Translations under genes and position numbers: made by a program | Notes under the pieces: model-generated | What the model saw: only the letters and a program-made list of their open reading frames with translations | The model's database searches: none | What the model was told of the DNA's origin: nothing | From: Clostridium cellulovorans 743B | Lineage (GTDB): Bacteria; Bacillota; Clostridia; Clostridiales; Clostridiaceae | NCBI RefSeq assembly: GCF_000145275.1 | Contig: NC_014393.1 | Location: 4,154,001 to 4,218,000 of the forward strand | DNA length: 64,000 nt | Direction of reading: 5' to 3' | Shown: piece by piece, positions 62,625-64,000 of the stretch | Numbering within the stretch: position 1 is the stretch's first letter | Layout of the letters: the number at the start of each line of letters is the position of its first letter

Positions 62625-62762
62625 TACCCTATATTATAGAAATTTACTGAATCATATAGTTCCAATAATTGATACTTCATTACATATATTAATTTTTCAT
62701 TTTTAATATATATTTATAATGTAGCTTCAGTTTTTGAACTTATATATCTATAATATAGGGTA
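62625..62762. repeat. 138-bp MITE-like imperfect palindrome
   Basis: Perfect 16-bp terminal inverted repeats (TACCCTATATTATAGA / TCTATAATATAGGGTA) bound a 138-bp AT-rich element with further inner inverted repeats (for example CTGAA and ATATATTAATTTTT with their partners). It fills the gap between convergent genes. There is no clear target-site duplication beyond TA. Confidence 0.6.
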
Positions 62763-62812
62763 CATCTTTTTATTAATCTGGTTTTATATTTTTATTGTAT
62801 ATCTTTATATTT

Positions 62813-63583
62813 TTATTCTATACCTTTATCCTTAATCTTAGAGATATAGGCAAAACCAACAATTGAAACGGCTATACCAAGAAGACTTACTATTTGAGCT
62901 GTTCTAAGTCCTAGTATCATTAAACTATCAGTTCTTAACCCTTCAATAAAGAATCTTCCTAAGGAATACAAACCAATATAACTACAAACAGTAGTACCTG
63001 TTGTTTTTACTTTTCTAAGAAGATAGAAAAGTATAAAGAATACTATAAGATTCCATATAGATTCATATAAAAAAGTTGGATGATAATATGCTCCATCTAT
63101 GAACATTCCATTTTTTATAAATTCAGGAAACTTACTTATAAAAGCTTCTGACACAACTCCACCGTGAGCCTCTTGATTAAAGAAATTTCCCCATCTACCT
63201 ATTGCTTGAGCCAGTATTATTGATGGTACAGCAATATCCATTGCTTTAAAAAAGTTTATCTTCTTCCTTCTAGTATATATGTAGGCAGCCAACGCTCCAA
63301 AAATAATTCCTCCATGTATTGCAAGACCGCCTCCTCTGATATTTAATATTTCAGCTGGATTTTGTGAATAATACGAAAACTTAAACAATACATAGTAAAG
63401 TCTAGCTCCGACTATACCACAAGGCAATCCTATTAAAACTCCATCTAATACATTTTCGTAATCAATATCTCTGTATTTGCAATTAAATTTCGCAAGGTAA
63501 ATTCCAAGTAATGCACCTAACGCTATGATAACTCCATACCATTGTATAGATACTCCAAATACAGTAAACGCTACAGGATTCAT
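62813..63583 (-). CDS. lgt: Prolipoprotein diacylglyceryl transferase
   Basis: 256 residues with seven membrane helices. It transfers diacylglycerol from phosphatidylglycerol to the lipobox cysteine of prelipoproteins. Visible: IQWYGVIIALGALLG, GARLYYVLF, GGLAIHGGIIFG, the Lgt signature IGRWGNFFNQEAHGG, HPTFLYESIWN and GRFFIEGLRTDSL. Length typical. Monocistronic here. Confidence 0.96.
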   Translation of the reverse strand: MNPVAFTVFGVSIQWYGVIIALGALLGIYLAKFNCKYRDIDYENVLDGVLIGLPCGIVGARLYYVLFKFSYYSQNPAEILNIRGGGLAIHGGIIFGALAAYIYTRRKKINFFKAMDIAVPSIILAQAIGRWGNFFNQEAHGGVVSEAFISKFPEFIKNGMFIDGAYYHPTFLYESIWNLIVFFILFYLLRKVKTTGTTVCSYIGLYSLGRFFIEGLRTDSLMILGLRTAQIVSLLGIAVSIVGFAYISKIKDKGIE

Positions 63584-64000
63584 ATTCTACACCTCTTTTG
63601 CAGATTTTATATAGGGATAACTATACTTAACCCCTGTTGTTCCATTTAATTATAAGTGTTTTTAATTCTATTGAAAAGGATTATATATAAGTTTGGACAA
63701 TGCATCTATACCTATAGCTTTATTAATGCCCCAAAATTCCTACAAGTTACGAAGTATTTTTAAGGTTAATTTTTTAAATTTATTTTAAGCTAGCAATTGT
63801 ATAATTAAAATTAGAAATGAACCATACTTTAAATAATATATGTAGCAATGTCTAATAAAAAATCTCAACTGCGTATGAATTTAATGTAACAGCATTATTG
63901 TAACTTGTGTTTCACGTGTTCTATAAAATCATAAATACTATAATAATGATAATTATATATCAAGCTATTATAATATTTAAGTACAAACTTTGATAGAATT
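63584..64000. other. Intergenic sequence to the window edge
   Basis: 417 AT-rich bases upstream of lgt. No open frame with a ribosome site, repeat or RNA motif is visible; it should hold the lgt promoter. Confidence 0.5.

Overview
This 64 kb window is AT-rich chromosomal DNA of an anaerobic Firmicute, almost certainly a motile Clostridium sensu lato. The evidence is low GC, strong GGAGG-type ribosome sites, TTG and GTG starts, T-box leaders, a sigma-D type flagellin promoter, a HydG maturase for [FeFe]-hydrogenase, hybrid cluster protein, and an orphan histidine kinase of the kind clostridia carry. No phage, complete insertion sequence, CRISPR array or rRNA operon was seen.

Layout. 1-3.2 kb: the end of a multicopper oxidase, a divergent Cas2/SinR-like protein with a histidine-rich loop, and an ECF sigma/anti-sigma pair whose anti-sigma tail has been duplicated as a free 40-residue peptide. 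3.4-10.2 kb: a two-PAS histidine kinase, a divergent DXS-like enzyme behind a MerR-type promoter, and a MerR-methyltransferase fusion translationally coupled to a protein of unknown function. 10.4-16.9 kb: the most interesting locus, described below. 17.8-26.9 kb: a secreted C39-like protease, a hypB / iron-sulfur flavoprotein / hypA operon, and an oleate hydratase with a DUF5692-like membrane protein and a TetR regulator that share a matching 28-bp operator. 27-38.7 kb: a T-box leader with Nudix and gltX, a purK-purE-OFA transporter operon, two EamA exporters plus a third decayed copy, an orphan sugar-binding protein and a small alarmone synthetase. 38.7-47.7 kb: Nudix, a GH113-like mannanase, hcp with a CRP/FNR-type dyad, flagellin, trpP with a Trp T-box, and a TM1266-family gene with hydG. 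47.7-50.2 kb: a decaying island (an SDR/radical-SAM deletion junction and an ABC permease with three in-frame TGAs). 50.4-63.6 kb: a YihY protein, a sigma factor, a second ECF system with duplicated membrane sensors, a degenerate subtilase with six repeat domains, an alpha/beta hydrolase, surE, a CNNM/CorC-like protein and lgt.

The standout is a putative RNA surveillance and repair operon at 10.4-15.9 kb on the minus strand: a Y RNA with a circularly permuted tRNA-like fold, then a Ro60/Rsr (TROVE) protein, RtcB RNA ligase and two tandem WYL regulators. The Y RNA is flanked by four copies of a hairpin unit whose stems show compensatory base changes, and a tRNA-dihydrouridine synthase gene lies directly upstream. 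There is no room for a promoter between the Y RNA terminator and rsr, so the operon is probably read through from the Y RNA promoter. In this locus the WYL pair would take the place that RtcR has in proteobacterial rtc/rsr operons.
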